Shown: positions 1-7,036 of the stretch, piece after piece | Position numbering within the stretch: the stretch's first letter is position 1 | Layout of the letters: each line of letters begins with the position of its first letter | NCBI GenBank assembly: GCA_001798455.1 | Contig: MGSI01000008.1 | Location: 428 to 9,848, forward strand | Reading direction: 5' to 3' | Length of the DNA: 9,421 nucleotides | From: Deltaproteobacteria bacterium RIFCSPLOWO2_02_FULL_57_26 | GTDB taxonomy: Bacteria; Desulfobacterota; Binatia; UBA9968 | Translations under genes and position numbers: made by a program | Notes under the pieces: generated by a model | What the model was told of the DNA's origin: nothing | Database searches by the model: none | Seen by the model: the letters and a program-made list of their open reading frames with translations, nothing else

Positions 1-1010
1 TGGGCGACAACCTCTTTTGCCAAGGCCTCCAGCTCCTCACCGGGAGTGGGATCTAGGTCATATTTCCTTTTCTTAATGTCGGCTAAAAATTCCGGGTCCG
101 TCATCGTCTTGGCAAAGGCCTCGCGCAGAATTTTTACCCGGTCGGGCGGAATACCGGGCGTCGCTATAAGCGGGCGACCCAGATTGTCACCCGCAAGGAC
201 CACCGTGGCTAAGCGACGGCTATCCTCGGGGGTCTTGTACTGACCCATGAATTCATAGATCGTCGGTGTATTGAGCAACCTACGATCGCGTTTTCGGCCG
301 GTCTGGATGATATTTCTGACGAACCCAGTCTTTCGCCAGGTGTGGTACGGCTCGCGGGCAAAGAAAACTTCTACAGTAGCAGCGCGACAATGGACCTCGC
401 CCTGCTCCACTGCCAGATCGATGCCCTGTCCGCTTTGATACCCGGTGACAATGGTGAATTTCGTCCCAAGGACTTCCTCCATGAGCTTGGGAACGTAGTA
501 CGAAGGCGATCCAGTCCCGGTAGAGCCGCACCGGGGTGGAATCGACGCCTTACGTATATCTTCGATATTTTTGTAAGGGGTGTCGCTGCGCATGAACATT
601 TGCTGGTCCCCTTTAATCGGGGAACCGACCCACGTGAATTTCCCATAGTCGAACTGGACCTCTTTTCGTCCGAGCAGTTGATCAAAATAAATGGAAGGGA
701 AGACCATTCCGAGGGTCAAACCGTCCGGCTTGCCGACGTTATAGACGTGATTGGCAGCGATGATGCTGGCAGCACCCGGCATGTTCTGGACGATAATGTC
801 CGGGTTTCCCGGGATCTGCTTGGCTATGTGAGTTCCGATAACGCGCGCCCAGAGATCGTAGAGGTCTCCCGCGGTCGTGCCTACCACAATCCTAATGGTT
901 TTACCTTTGTGAAAGGGATCGGCCTGGGCAAAAAGGGCAGGGGCAGAGGACAAGCTCCGTGTAAAGAGTAGTAAGAACAAAAAGGCTAGCCTCCTGGCAC
1001 CGGTTTTCAT
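1..1010 (-). CDS. Tripartite tricarboxylate transporter (TctC/Bug family) substrate-binding receptor, 3'-partial
   Basis: Reading the minus strand from ATG at 1010 gives at least 336 codons with no stop before the window edge, so the C-terminus is missing. The N-terminus is a signal peptide: basic start (MKTGARR), hydrophobic core at about residues 8-16, and a likely cleavage site after ALFAQA near residue 30. The mature part opens with KGKTIRIVVG, followed by a segment around IPGNPDIIVQNMPGA (about 67-80), IAANHVYN and KPDGLTLG. This is the typical TctC/Bug layout. Such proteins bind carboxylates or other small organic acids in the periplasm and deliver them to a TctAB-type permease. No tctA or tctB is visible, and orphan Bug receptors are common. 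The start is fixed by a GGAGG Shine-Dalgarno at 1016-1020, five bases upstream. The loop after the first beta-strand reads TTAGDLYD instead of the usual glycine-rich (P)GGxxD. The ligand cannot be predicted. Confidence 0.88.
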   Translation of the reverse strand, partial: MKTGARRLAFLFLLLFTRSLSSAPALFAQADPFHKGKTIRIVVGTTAGDLYDLWARVIGTHIAKQIPGNPDIIVQNMPGAASIIAANHVYNVGKPDGLTLGMVFPSIYFDQLLGRKEVQFDYGKFTWVGSPIKGDQQMFMRSDTPYKNIEDIRKASIPPRCGSTGTGSPSYYVPKLMEEVLGTKFTIVTGYQSGQGIDLAVEQGEVHCRAATVEVFFAREPYHTWRKTGFVRNIIQTGRKRDRRLLNTPTIYEFMGQYKTPEDSRRLATVVLAGDNLGRPLIATPGIPPDRVKILREAFAKTMTDPEFLADIKKRKYDLDPTPGEELEALAKEVVA

Positions 1011-1015
1011 GGCGA

Positions 1016-1020
1016 CCTCC
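1016..1020 (-). promoter_or_regulatory. Ribosome binding site of the TctC-like gene
   Basis: On the minus strand the sequence reads GGAGGTCGCC directly before ATG, a consensus Shine-Dalgarno with a 5-base spacer. It fixes the start of the receptor gene at 1010. No convincing sigma70 promoter was found within about 120 bases upstream. Confidence 0.8.
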
Positions 1021-1140
1021 TTACAATGTTTTTAGTTTAGCCATCCATGCGCAAATAGTTTCTTGATCTGTTCGAAGTGCTAAATGACAGGAATTTGCTG
1101 TTGAGCCACGGCCACCTCGGGGCGGTTTCCAGATAGACCT

Positions 1141-1174
1141 GTCTGCCTGCCCGCGCTCCGCCGGGCGGGCAGAC
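1141..1174. repeat. Hairpin-forming GC-rich inverted repeat
   Basis: The arms GTCTGCCTGCCCG (1141-1153) and CGGGCGGGCAGAC (1162-1174) are complementary at 12 of 13 positions around an 8-base loop. The single mismatch can form a G-T wobble in RNA on one strand. There is no T-run after it on either strand, so it is not a classical intrinsic terminator. It looks like a dispersed REP-type palindrome, although no second copy exists in this window. Confidence 0.6.
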
Positions 1175-1207
1175 CAGAGGCTGGGCTGCACATTTCGTCG
1201 CCGTTGG

Positions 1208-1244
1208 AGCCTGTCTGCGTGCAACGCACAGACATATGCAGGCT
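1208..1244. repeat. Nested inverted repeat (second hairpin)
   Basis: Outer arms AGCCTG (1208-1213) and CAGGCT (1239-1244) enclose an inner perfect stem, TGCGT / ACGCA, with a three-base loop (1216-1228). GTCTG (1213-1217) and CAGAC (1229-1233) give an alternative pairing. It lies 33 bases from the hairpin at 1141-1174, and both contain GTCTG/CAGAC, which suggests a related pair of REP-like units. Function unknown. Confidence 0.45.
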
Positions 1245-1395
1245 ATATTACCTGGAAGAAAGATGGGTCAAAAGTGATCTTTCGCTTTCCTGGGTCTATC
1301 TCCGAGGGCTTTAGGGCACGCCTACGTTCGAAAAGGCAACCCGTCGTTATCGATCAGACAGCGGTCTTAAGGGCAGTCACTTCAAAGGGAGATTC

Positions 1396-1417
1396 GTCAA
1401 AGAACTAGTTCTCTGAC
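1396..1417. repeat. 22-bp near-perfect palindrome
   Basis: The central 12 bases, AGAACTAGTTCT (1401-1412), form a perfect palindrome. It extends outward to GTCA/TGAC arms with only one mismatched pair (1400 against 1413), giving 10 of 11 matched pairs in each half. There is no loop, so DNA-level recognition by a dimer fits better than an RNA hairpin. The flank CTCTGACCCC resembles, from memory, the ends of REP/Y1-transposase-associated repeats. It could be a regulator site or a remnant of such an element. Confidence 0.5.
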
Positions 1418-1447
1418 CCCATTCACTGAGCCTCAACCAGTCCTGTC

Positions 1448-1472
1448 AGGCGGCATGTTGCCGGGCCGCCCT
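1448..1472 (-). terminator. Possible weak terminator after the VOC gene
   Basis: GGCGGC at 1449-1454 pairs with GCCGCC at 1465-1470. A bulged A/T pair could extend the stem. On the minus strand it starts immediately after the VOC stop codon (1473-1475), the usual place for a terminator. No T-tract follows on that strand, so termination would be weak, or the hairpin may instead protect the 3' end of the transcript. Confidence 0.35.
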
Positions 1473-1856
1473 CTACCACTGCCTGATCTCTATGGTGATG
1501 CCGTTGGGGTCCTTGATCTCCGCCCGCTTGGACTTTCCCAGGAGCATGGGCGGGCGTGCTATTTCGACACCCTTGCCCTTGAGATACTCCATGGCTTTGT
1601 CCATGTCGTCCACTTCGAGGGCCATCATGCGGTAGCCCACCTGCTCCGAAGCAGTGGACAGGGGTGCCGGGTTGACCGCCTCCAGCACCTCAACCATGGT
1701 GTCGTTGAGCGTGAGGTAGACGATTTCCTTCCACGGGCTGCCCGGGCGCCCGGGCTGCCTCTGCTTGACCTTGAAACCTAGCACGTCCGTATAAAAGTCC
1801 AGAGTTTTGCCCAGATCCTTGGGCACGATCTCGACGTGGTCTATTCTCTTGAACAC
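1473..1856 (-). CDS. VOC superfamily (glyoxalase/bleomycin resistance/dioxygenase fold) protein
   Basis: This is a 127-residue protein with the two-module beta-alpha-beta-beta-beta VOC fold. Module 1 starts at FKRIDHVEIVPKDLGKTLDFY and continues to LGFKV. Module 2 starts at YRMMALEVDDMDKAMEYLKGKGV and ends in DPNGITIEIRQW. Counted from the GTG start, the expected metal ligands are His7, Glu56 and Glu123. The third position, normally the His of an H-I-A-F-E-V type motif, is Met77. The family includes glyoxalase I, methylmalonyl-CoA epimerase, extradiol dioxygenases and fosfomycin/bleomycin resistance proteins, and the altered ligand prevents a specific assignment. A longer reading from TTG at 1886 adds ten residues. 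I prefer GTG at 1856 because GGAGG (1864-1868) lies seven bases upstream and the fold begins right there. It has its own promoter (1931-1959) and is transcribed divergently from the DUF4175 operon. Confidence 0.87.
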   Translation of the reverse strand: MFKRIDHVEIVPKDLGKTLDFYTDVLGFKVKQRQPGRPGSPWKEIVYLTLNDTMVEVLEAVNPAPLSTASEQVGYRMMALEVDDMDKAMEYLKGKGVEIARPPMLLGKSKRAEIKDPNGITIEIRQW

Positions 1857-1863
1857 CTGGTTG

Positions 1864-1868
1864 CCTCC
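1864..1868 (-). promoter_or_regulatory. Ribosome binding site that sets the VOC start at GTG 1856
   Basis: On the minus strand GGAGG is followed by the seven-base spacer CAACCAG and then GTG. This ideal geometry moves the start ten codons inside the longest open frame, which begins with TTG at 1886. Confidence 0.75.
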
Positions 1869-1930
1869 TGACGAGTTGTAGGTCAATGGCTCCGGTCAAG
1901 GAAGACATTGCCGCTGCCCGCGATGGCCTG

Positions 1931-1959
1931 CTTGTACTTCAGTCCTGTGGGGCTGTCAA
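1931..1959 (-). promoter_or_regulatory. Sigma70-type promoter of the VOC gene
   Basis: On the minus strand a perfect -35 box TTGACA (1954-1959) is separated by exactly 17 bases from the -10 box TACAAG (1931-1936, four of six consensus positions). Transcription should start near 1924, giving a leader of roughly 68 bases before GTG at 1856. No operator or riboswitch-like structure is evident in that leader. Confidence 0.65.
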
Positions 1960-1986
1960 GCTAGCCTCAGCCCCCGATCCAACGGA

Positions 1987-2028
1987 CTCACTGCCAACCG
2001 CTCACTGCTTACTGCTTCCTGCCTACTA
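1987..2028. repeat. Degenerate heptamer tandem repeat
   Basis: Six consecutive 7-base units read CTCACTG, CCAACCG, CTCACTG, CTTACTG, CTTCCTG and CCTACTA. Two units are identical and the others differ from them by one to three bases. The tract lies between the two divergent promoters. Short heptamer tracts of this type are, from memory, scattered through intergenic DNA of many environmental bacteria. No function is known. Confidence 0.6.
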
Positions 2029-2063
2029 TTCTCTCTCTACTCTTTTCCCCGACTTACGGAGGA

Positions 2064-2092
2064 TAGACATCCCTCAGAGTAGATAGTAAGAT
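2064..2092 (+). promoter_or_regulatory. Sigma70-type promoter of the DUF4175 operon
   Basis: The -35 box TAGACA (2064-2069, five of six) and the -10 box TAAGAT (2087-2092, four of six) are separated by 17 bases. Predicted initiation near 2099-2100 leaves only about ten bases before ATG at 2110. The mRNA would be nearly leaderless, which would explain why no Shine-Dalgarno precedes that start. Confidence 0.55.
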
Positions 2093-2109
2093 AATTTTTC
2101 ACGCGGCTT

Positions 2110-5100
2110 ATGGGCCAGGAAGACTATCAAGAAGTAGCCACCTTTGTGGACCGCCTCATCCGCCGCCTCAAGTGGCTGCGAGGCCTGGAGGGCCTGTGCC
2201 TGTCCGCGATCTGCCTCCTGCTCCTCTTCTCCCTCGGCCTCGGAGTTAAAGAGATCAAGGTCGTTTTCCCTTACGCGCCGGCGCTCTACAGTGCGGTGGC
2301 CGTCGCCCTCGTGCTCCTCCTCGCCGCCCGCGTCCTTTACCAGTGCCTGGGCCGAATCCCCCGTGAGTGGGCCGCCTTGTATATCGAGAAGCGCCATCCC
2401 CATCTCAGAAACAACCTGATCAACTCGCTCCAACTCTATCCTCAGGTGGCGGGGGAGGAACCTTCCCCGGGGCTTTCCACCTCCATGGTCTTGGCCCTGC
2501 TGCGCTCGACGCGAAAGGAGCTTCAGGCCCTGCGAGTCGAAGAGCTGATTCCTACGACCAGGATCCAAGCGAGCCTGCGCCTTCTCGGGATTGTATTTGT
2601 TCCCGTTCTGGCGGTGGTCCTGTTCAATCCCTCTTCCGTGGGCGAGACTTTCAGCCTGCTCGTCCGGCCGCTCAAGGACCTCCCGCCCTCCGAAACTACG
2701 ATCGATGTCATGCCGAAAGGCGCCCGCGTCGTTCGGGGCGCGATACTAACCGTCGCGGCCAAGGCCTCAGGGGCCATTCCGAAATCCATGGAACTCATCT
2801 TTTGGTCGGAGGCTTCCGGCGGCCAGGAAAAGGCCACCGTAGAAAGACTCCCCATGGAAGCGCTGGGGGAGGGAAAATTTTCGGCGACCATCCGAGAAAT
2901 TCAAAAAAGCCTCCGCTACCGAGTCGCCACCGGCCCCTTCTCCTCGCCCACGTATTTCCTCGAGGCGGTCGAGCGGCCTGAGATCGCCAACTTAAAGCTT
3001 ACCCTTTATCCCCCGCATTATACCGGGCTACCGGCGCAAACCATCCACGGCGGAAACGCCGAGGGGATCAGGGGCTCCACAGTGCGACTGGAGGCGGTCT
3101 CAACCAAAGAGGTTGTCAAGGCCAAGATCGTGCTCGATCAGGGGAGAGAGGTGCCCCTCAGAATCGATGGGAGACGGCTTCAAGGCAACCTGGTTTTGTT
3201 CCAACCGCAAAGATATCAGCTTTGGGTGGCGGACGCGCTTGGCTTTCAGAACTCACCCATTTCCTACCAGCTTCAGCTCAGACCGGACGGTTTTCCCGTC
3301 GTGGAGTTTCTCAGCCCGACCGGAGACCTCGAAGTCAACGGAGACGAAATCCTGCCTTTGGAATTCACTGCCCGGGATGACTTTGGCATTCAAGAGATCG
3401 CTTTGATCATCGACTTCGGCGAGCGCCAAGAAAAGCTCCCCGTTCCGATCGAAGAGAGAAAAAAGTTCATCGTCAGGGAGCGCTTTAACTGGGACCTGGG
3501 CAAGCTGGGGCTGCGGGAAGGGATCGACGTAAACTACCGCCTGGCGGTGTGGGACAACGATACCATTTCCGGGCCGAAGATGGGCACTTCGCAGGTCTTG
3601 AGGCTCCGGCTGCGGGACCTCAAGGGAGAGCACCAGAAGATCTCGGACATGATCCGTGGCCTCTCGGAGCGGATGTTGGATCTCCTGGCACAGCATCTCG
3701 AACGACCTGCCGACAAGGCAACAGAACAAGCGAAGGCAGCGACCCCAGACCAGAGCCTGGATAGAAAGATCGAGGAGGCGTTGAAGCATATCGACCAGGT
3801 GATGCAGCGCACGGAAAAAGACCGCCTGAGCGACTTTGCCACCTACTCGGACTTAGACGCGCTGAAGCGCAATCTTCGGTTCACGCAGGAGGAGCTGCTC
3901 AAGCAAAGAGCCGAGTCGGCCGCGCCGGAGGAAATGGCCAGGCTGGATGACGAGATCGCCTCGGAGTTCGAGAGAATGTCTCTGCTTACCGAGGAGATGG
4001 GGAAAAGGCTCAAGGCGCAAGAGCTGGCCTCCACGGCCCAGGACTTGATCAAAAGCCAGGAGCGCCTTTTGGATTCCCTAGAGCGACTGAAAAGCGGCGA
4101 CAAGGCGCTGGATGCGGTTTTGAAAGAGCTCGCACAACTGGCCAAGCAGCTGGAGTCCCTGCAACAAGCCCTTTCCCAGTTCGCCTCGCAACTGCCTGAC
4201 GAGTTCGCCAACAGCGACGCCGTGCGCGGGCTCAGCTTTTCGGACATGCTTTCATCTTTGGAGCAGATCCGCCAAAAGCTCATGCAGGGAGACCTGGAAG
4301 CCGCCCGGCAGTTGGCGCGGGAGCTTTTCAGCCAGATGGCCTCCATGCTCGCGGCGCTCCAGAGCGCTCAGCAGATGGCCATGTCCTCCAGCATGGGCCG
4401 AATGCAAGGAGAAATGACGCGCTCGACCAGCGAGTTGCAGCAGATCCTGCGGGAGCAGCAGGAAATCCTGGTCGACACCGAGGGGATCAACAAGCAGAAG
4501 CTTAGTGAACGAGAGGCGGTCCTCACTGAGAAGCTGGCGCAATTCCAGGCGCGAGCCGAAAAGGACCTCGCCGAGCTGGCCGAGCTCTTCCCGGATGAGG
4601 AAAGGGAAGGAACGAATAGCGCCATCCCGCAGGGAGAATTCCTCGACGACGGTACGCTCAATAATCTGATCAAGGAGATGATCTCGCGGCTTTTGAAGAA
4701 GGACTTTCCTGGCTTCTCCGAGATCATGGAAATGGCCCGGCAAGAGCTCGGAAAAAAGCGGGCGCCCGAGCAGGAGGGCAAAGCTCGCAGGGCTGAGGCT
4801 CGTCTGCGCGATCTCGGTGCCGGTCTCCAAGCTCTCCTGGAGCCGCCGGCCGCGGCGCTCAAAGACGAAGAGAAGACCACGCTCCGGGATCTCTCTCACC
4901 GGCAGGGAATCCTCAAAGAGCGAACCCGGGAGCTGAATGAGAAATTGACCTCGCTTTTTCAACTTTTCCCTTCCCTTGATCCCCAGATCCCGAAGGACAT
5001 CGGGGAGGCCTCGAAGTCCATGGGGGCGGCGCAAAACCGCCTGAGCGATCTCGACGCCAAGGGGGCCGTCCCGCCGGAGCGCGCGGCCCTGGAGCGGCTG

Positions 5101-5430
5101 TCCCGCACGCAGCAGCAGATGCAGAACTCCATGCAGCAGCTCGCGCAGCGCGGCCAGCTCGGCCGCCTGCCGGTAACGTATCTCTTCCGGCGCGGCCGCT
5201 ATCTACCTTCAGGCATCATGGTCCCCCTTCCCGGCATGCCCGATTTTCCGCCTTTTGATGTTCAGGGAGGCATCGCCGGGCTGGATACGGAAAAATTTCA
5301 TCTGCCGGGAAAAGAGGATTACAAGGCGCCTCGCAGCTTTCGCGAAGAGATCCTTGAGTCCTTGAAGCAGGGCATTCCTCCCCAGTTCAAAGAGCAGATC
5401 GAAAGCTACTTTAAGAATTTGTCAGAGTAG
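2110..5430 (+). CDS. DUF4175-family membrane-anchored coiled-coil protein
   Basis: This 1106-residue protein has no predicted enzymatic motif. Hydrophobic helices lie at about residues 27-45, 57-79 and 155-172. The first two form a membrane hairpin, and the third leads into a large region that should face the periplasm. Residues 190-503 are beta-rich, with Ig-like modules (for example ATIREIQKSLRYRVATG, and DDFGIQEIALIIDFG followed by VNYRLAVWDND). Residues 505-1020 are highly charged, Gln/Glu/Leu-rich coiled coil. They include a Met-rich patch with eight Met between 725 and 769. The tail (1022-1106) is a Pro/Gly-rich segment that ends in YKAPRSFREEILESLKQG and a short helix, characteristic of the DUF4175 group as I know it. 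Such proteins are uncharacterised and often sit beside MoxR and DUF58 genes. A scaffold or partner role in envelope assembly is inferred. It is the first gene of the operon, with seven bases to the next start. Confidence 0.85.
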   Translation: MGQEDYQEVATFVDRLIRRLKWLRGLEGLCLSAICLLLLFSLGLGVKEIKVVFPYAPALYSAVAVALVLLLAARVLYQCLGRIPREWAALYIEKRHPHLRNNLINSLQLYPQVAGEEPSPGLSTSMVLALLRSTRKELQALRVEELIPTTRIQASLRLLGIVFVPVLAVVLFNPSSVGETFSLLVRPLKDLPPSETTIDVMPKGARVVRGAILTVAAKASGAIPKSMELIFWSEASGGQEKATVERLPMEALGEGKFSATIREIQKSLRYRVATGPFSSPTYFLEAVERPEIANLKLTLYPPHYTGLPAQTIHGGNAEGIRGSTVRLEAVSTKEVVKAKIVLDQGREVPLRIDGRRLQGNLVLFQPQRYQLWVADALGFQNSPISYQLQLRPDGFPVVEFLSPTGDLEVNGDEILPLEFTARDDFGIQEIALIIDFGERQEKLPVPIEERKKFIVRERFNWDLGKLGLREGIDVNYRLAVWDNDTISGPKMGTSQVLRLRLRDLKGEHQKISDMIRGLSERMLDLLAQHLERPADKATEQAKAATPDQSLDRKIEEALKHIDQVMQRTEKDRLSDFATYSDLDALKRNLRFTQEELLKQRAESAAPEEMARLDDEIASEFERMSLLTEEMGKRLKAQELASTAQDLIKSQERLLDSLERLKSGDKALDAVLKELAQLAKQLESLQQALSQFASQLPDEFANSDAVRGLSFSDMLSSLEQIRQKLMQGDLEAARQLARELFSQMASMLAALQSAQQMAMSSSMGRMQGEMTRSTSELQQILREQQEILVDTEGINKQKLSEREAVLTEKLAQFQARAEKDLAELAELFPDEEREGTNSAIPQGEFLDDGTLNNLIKEMISRLLKKDFPGFSEIMEMARQELGKKRAPEQEGKARRAEARLRDLGAGLQALLEPPAAALKDEEKTTLRDLSHRQGILKERTRELNEKLTSLFQLFPSLDPQIPKDIGEASKSMGAAQNRLSDLDAKGAVPPERAALERLSRTQQQMQNSMQQLAQRGQLGRLPVTYLFRRGRYLPSGIMVPLPGMPDFPPFDVQGGIAGLDTEKFHLPGKEDYKAPRSFREEILESLKQGIPPQFKEQIESYFKNLSE

Positions 5431-5437
5431 TGTCGCC

Positions 5438-7024
5438 TTGAAGCCAAGACGCATTTTCACGCTAACGATTGTCGCGGTTCTCACCTTCCTTCTCAGTTCC
5501 GCGTCGGCGGATGTCAATCCTGCGCTCGAAGAAGCGGCGGGCTACCTGGAGGCCTGGCAACTAACCGAGGCCGAGGCAGCGGCCGAAAGGCTGTTGCGCC
5601 AAAACCCCCGCTCCGCCGAGATCCTCGAATTAAACGCCATGGCGATGTTTTACCTGGGGCGGTATGAGGAGGCGCTGCGCTTTCTGGAGCAGGCCTTGGC
5701 TTACGACTCCGCCAACGAGAAGCGCCAGGCCCTGCGTCTCCTCACGCAGCGGACCCGAGATACCGTACAAAAACTCAAGCGCTTTGAAAGCCCCCACTTC
5801 ATCGTGTACCTGGACGAGCAGAAGGACGGCATTCTGCTTCCCCATCTCCTCGATGCTCTGGAAAAGAGTTATCAATCCATAGGTCGGGATCTGGGCTATT
5901 TCCCCCAGGCGAAGGTGCGGGTGGAGATCGCCCCCGACGCGGCCTCCTTCAATGCGATCTCGACGCTTTCGCTCCGAGACATCGAAGAGACCGGCGCCGT
6001 CGGGATCTGCAAATTCAACAAAATCATGACGATCTCGCCACGCTCCCTGGTGCATGGCTACCGCTGGCTGGACTCGCTCAGCCATGAATACCTGCACTAC
6101 GTGATCGTCGGTCTCAGCCGCAACCAAGCGCCGATCTGGCTTCACGAGGGGCTGGCGCGCTTCTATGAAACGCGCTGGCGGCGGCCGGACGCGCTTCGGG
6201 GAGCCCGAGACTACCTCACGCCGGCCAACGAAACTCTCTTGGCGCAAGCGCTGGAGAAAAACAAATTCGTCGGCTTCAAAAACATGGAGCCCTCGCTGAT
6301 CCACCTGGAGACACCCGAGGAGGTGCAGTTGGCGTATGCCGAAGCCGCCTCCGCGATCGACTTCATGATCCAAGGCAAAGGGCCGCCCGTGATCCCTCGG
6401 CTCCTGGTCGAACTGAGAGAAAAACCGGTAGCGCAGGCCATCGAAAGCGCGACGGGTGGATCGTTCGAAGCCTTCGAGGCCCGGTGGAAGGAGTTTCTCA
6501 AAGCCAAGGGACTGAAAGAAATCGAGGGCAGCCGGGTGCGCAGGCTCAAGGTCAAAAAAAATCAGGGAGAAGACGAAGAGGCGGTGGAGCTCAAGGAGAT
6601 TCAATCCGTCGTCGCCCGCAACCGCACCCACCTCGGAAACGAGCTTCTCGGCCGCGGCAGAACGGCCGCCGCCCTCCAAGAGTACCGTCGCGCCCTGACG
6701 TCAAGCCCCCACTCGCCGGCCATTCTCAACAAGCTGGCCCGCGCTCTCATGCTGGTGCAACGCTACGAAGAGGCGGTCCCGCACCTGGAAAAGGCGCGCT
6801 CCCTCGACCCGGATAATCCCGGCACCTACGTTCAACTGGGCCAACTCTACCACGCCACGAAAAAAGACACGGAGGCGAGGGCGGCATTGGAGGAGGCGAT
6901 CCAGATCAATCCGTTCAACCCGGCCATCTACCGCCTCCTTTATGAAATCTATAGCGCCTCGGGCGAGGCAGACCAAGCCAAGCATGCCAAGGCGACTCTG
7001 GAAAAACTGTTGACACCAAGATAA
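5438..7024 (+). CDS. Secreted TPR protein with peptidase MA-like (HExxH gluzincin) domain
   Basis: This 528-residue protein starts at TTG. The start is supported by the signal peptide it creates: MKPRR, a hydrophobic stretch at 6-20, and a cleavage site near SASA-DV at residues 24/25. One or two TPR repeats occupy about 26-96. A peptidase MA-like domain spans about 115-355, with zinc ligands in HEYLH (216-220) and a downstream WLHEGLA (E237 as third ligand), the full gluzincin set. Four C-terminal TPRs cover about 393-528 (for example AILNKLARALMLVQRYEEAV). A charged linker lies at 365-390. It should act in the periplasm as a metallopeptidase or as an adaptor that handles partner proteins through its TPRs. 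The start lies seven bases after the DUF4175 stop with no clear Shine-Dalgarno, so translation is probably coupled. The substrate is unknown. Confidence 0.85.
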   Translation: MKPRRIFTLTIVAVLTFLLSSASADVNPALEEAAGYLEAWQLTEAEAAAERLLRQNPRSAEILELNAMAMFYLGRYEEALRFLEQALAYDSANEKRQALRLLTQRTRDTVQKLKRFESPHFIVYLDEQKDGILLPHLLDALEKSYQSIGRDLGYFPQAKVRVEIAPDAASFNAISTLSLRDIEETGAVGICKFNKIMTISPRSLVHGYRWLDSLSHEYLHYVIVGLSRNQAPIWLHEGLARFYETRWRRPDALRGARDYLTPANETLLAQALEKNKFVGFKNMEPSLIHLETPEEVQLAYAEAASAIDFMIQGKGPPVIPRLLVELREKPVAQAIESATGGSFEAFEARWKEFLKAKGLKEIEGSRVRRLKVKKNQGEDEEAVELKEIQSVVARNRTHLGNELLGRGRTAAALQEYRRALTSSPHSPAILNKLARALMLVQRYEEAVPHLEKARSLDPDNPGTYVQLGQLYHATKKDTEARAALEEAIQINPFNPAIYRLLYEIYSASGEADQAKHAKATLEKLLTPR

Positions 7025-7028
7025 GAGG
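7025..7028 (+). promoter_or_regulatory. Ribosome binding site of the MoxR gene
   Basis: GAGG directly follows the TAA stop of the TPR/peptidase gene and lies eight bases before ATG 7037. A second GGA touches the start codon. The two genes are separated by only 12 bases and must share a transcript. Confidence 0.6.
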
Positions 7029-7036
7029 CTAAAGGA

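Larger units (their letters stand above)
1011..1472. other. Non-coding spacer rich in inverted repeats
   Basis: About 460 bases separate the TctC-like start from the VOC stop. No reading frame here looks like a protein. The region holds two strong hairpins (1141-1174 and 1208-1244), a 7-bp stem at 1258-1283 (GAAAGAT / ATCTTTC), an almost perfect 22-bp palindrome at 1396-1417, and a GC hairpin at 1448-1472. This density of inverted repeats suggests decayed REP-like or transposon-derived sequence with possible terminator or operator roles. That reading is inferred; no mobile-element gene is present. Confidence 0.6.

Noticed and set aside
342..971. Plus-strand open frame of 209 codons
   Set aside because: It lies antisense to the TctC-like receptor, which has a signal peptide, family motifs and a ribosome site. 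The antisense product has no recognisable features.
1021..1224. Minus-strand open frame of 67 codons upstream of the receptor
   Set aside because: It is composed largely of the hairpin repeats and encodes an Arg/Ala/Pro-rich string without family resemblance.
1326..1332. GTTCGAA resembling a tRNA T-loop
   Set aside because: The flanking bases do not form a proper T-stem, and no acceptor stem or anticodon arm could be found around it.
1987..2028. CRISPR-like array
   Set aside because: The units are contiguous degenerate heptamers with no spacers, and no cas gene is present.
4252..5034. Minus-strand open frame of 260 codons inside the DUF4175 gene
   Set aside because: It is a shadow of the GC-rich coiled-coil coding sequence. 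The plus-strand frame is continuous and has clear protein features.
5630..6679. Minus-strand open frame of 349 codons
   Set aside because: It is antisense to the HExxH/TPR gene, whose motifs and signal peptide establish the true strand.
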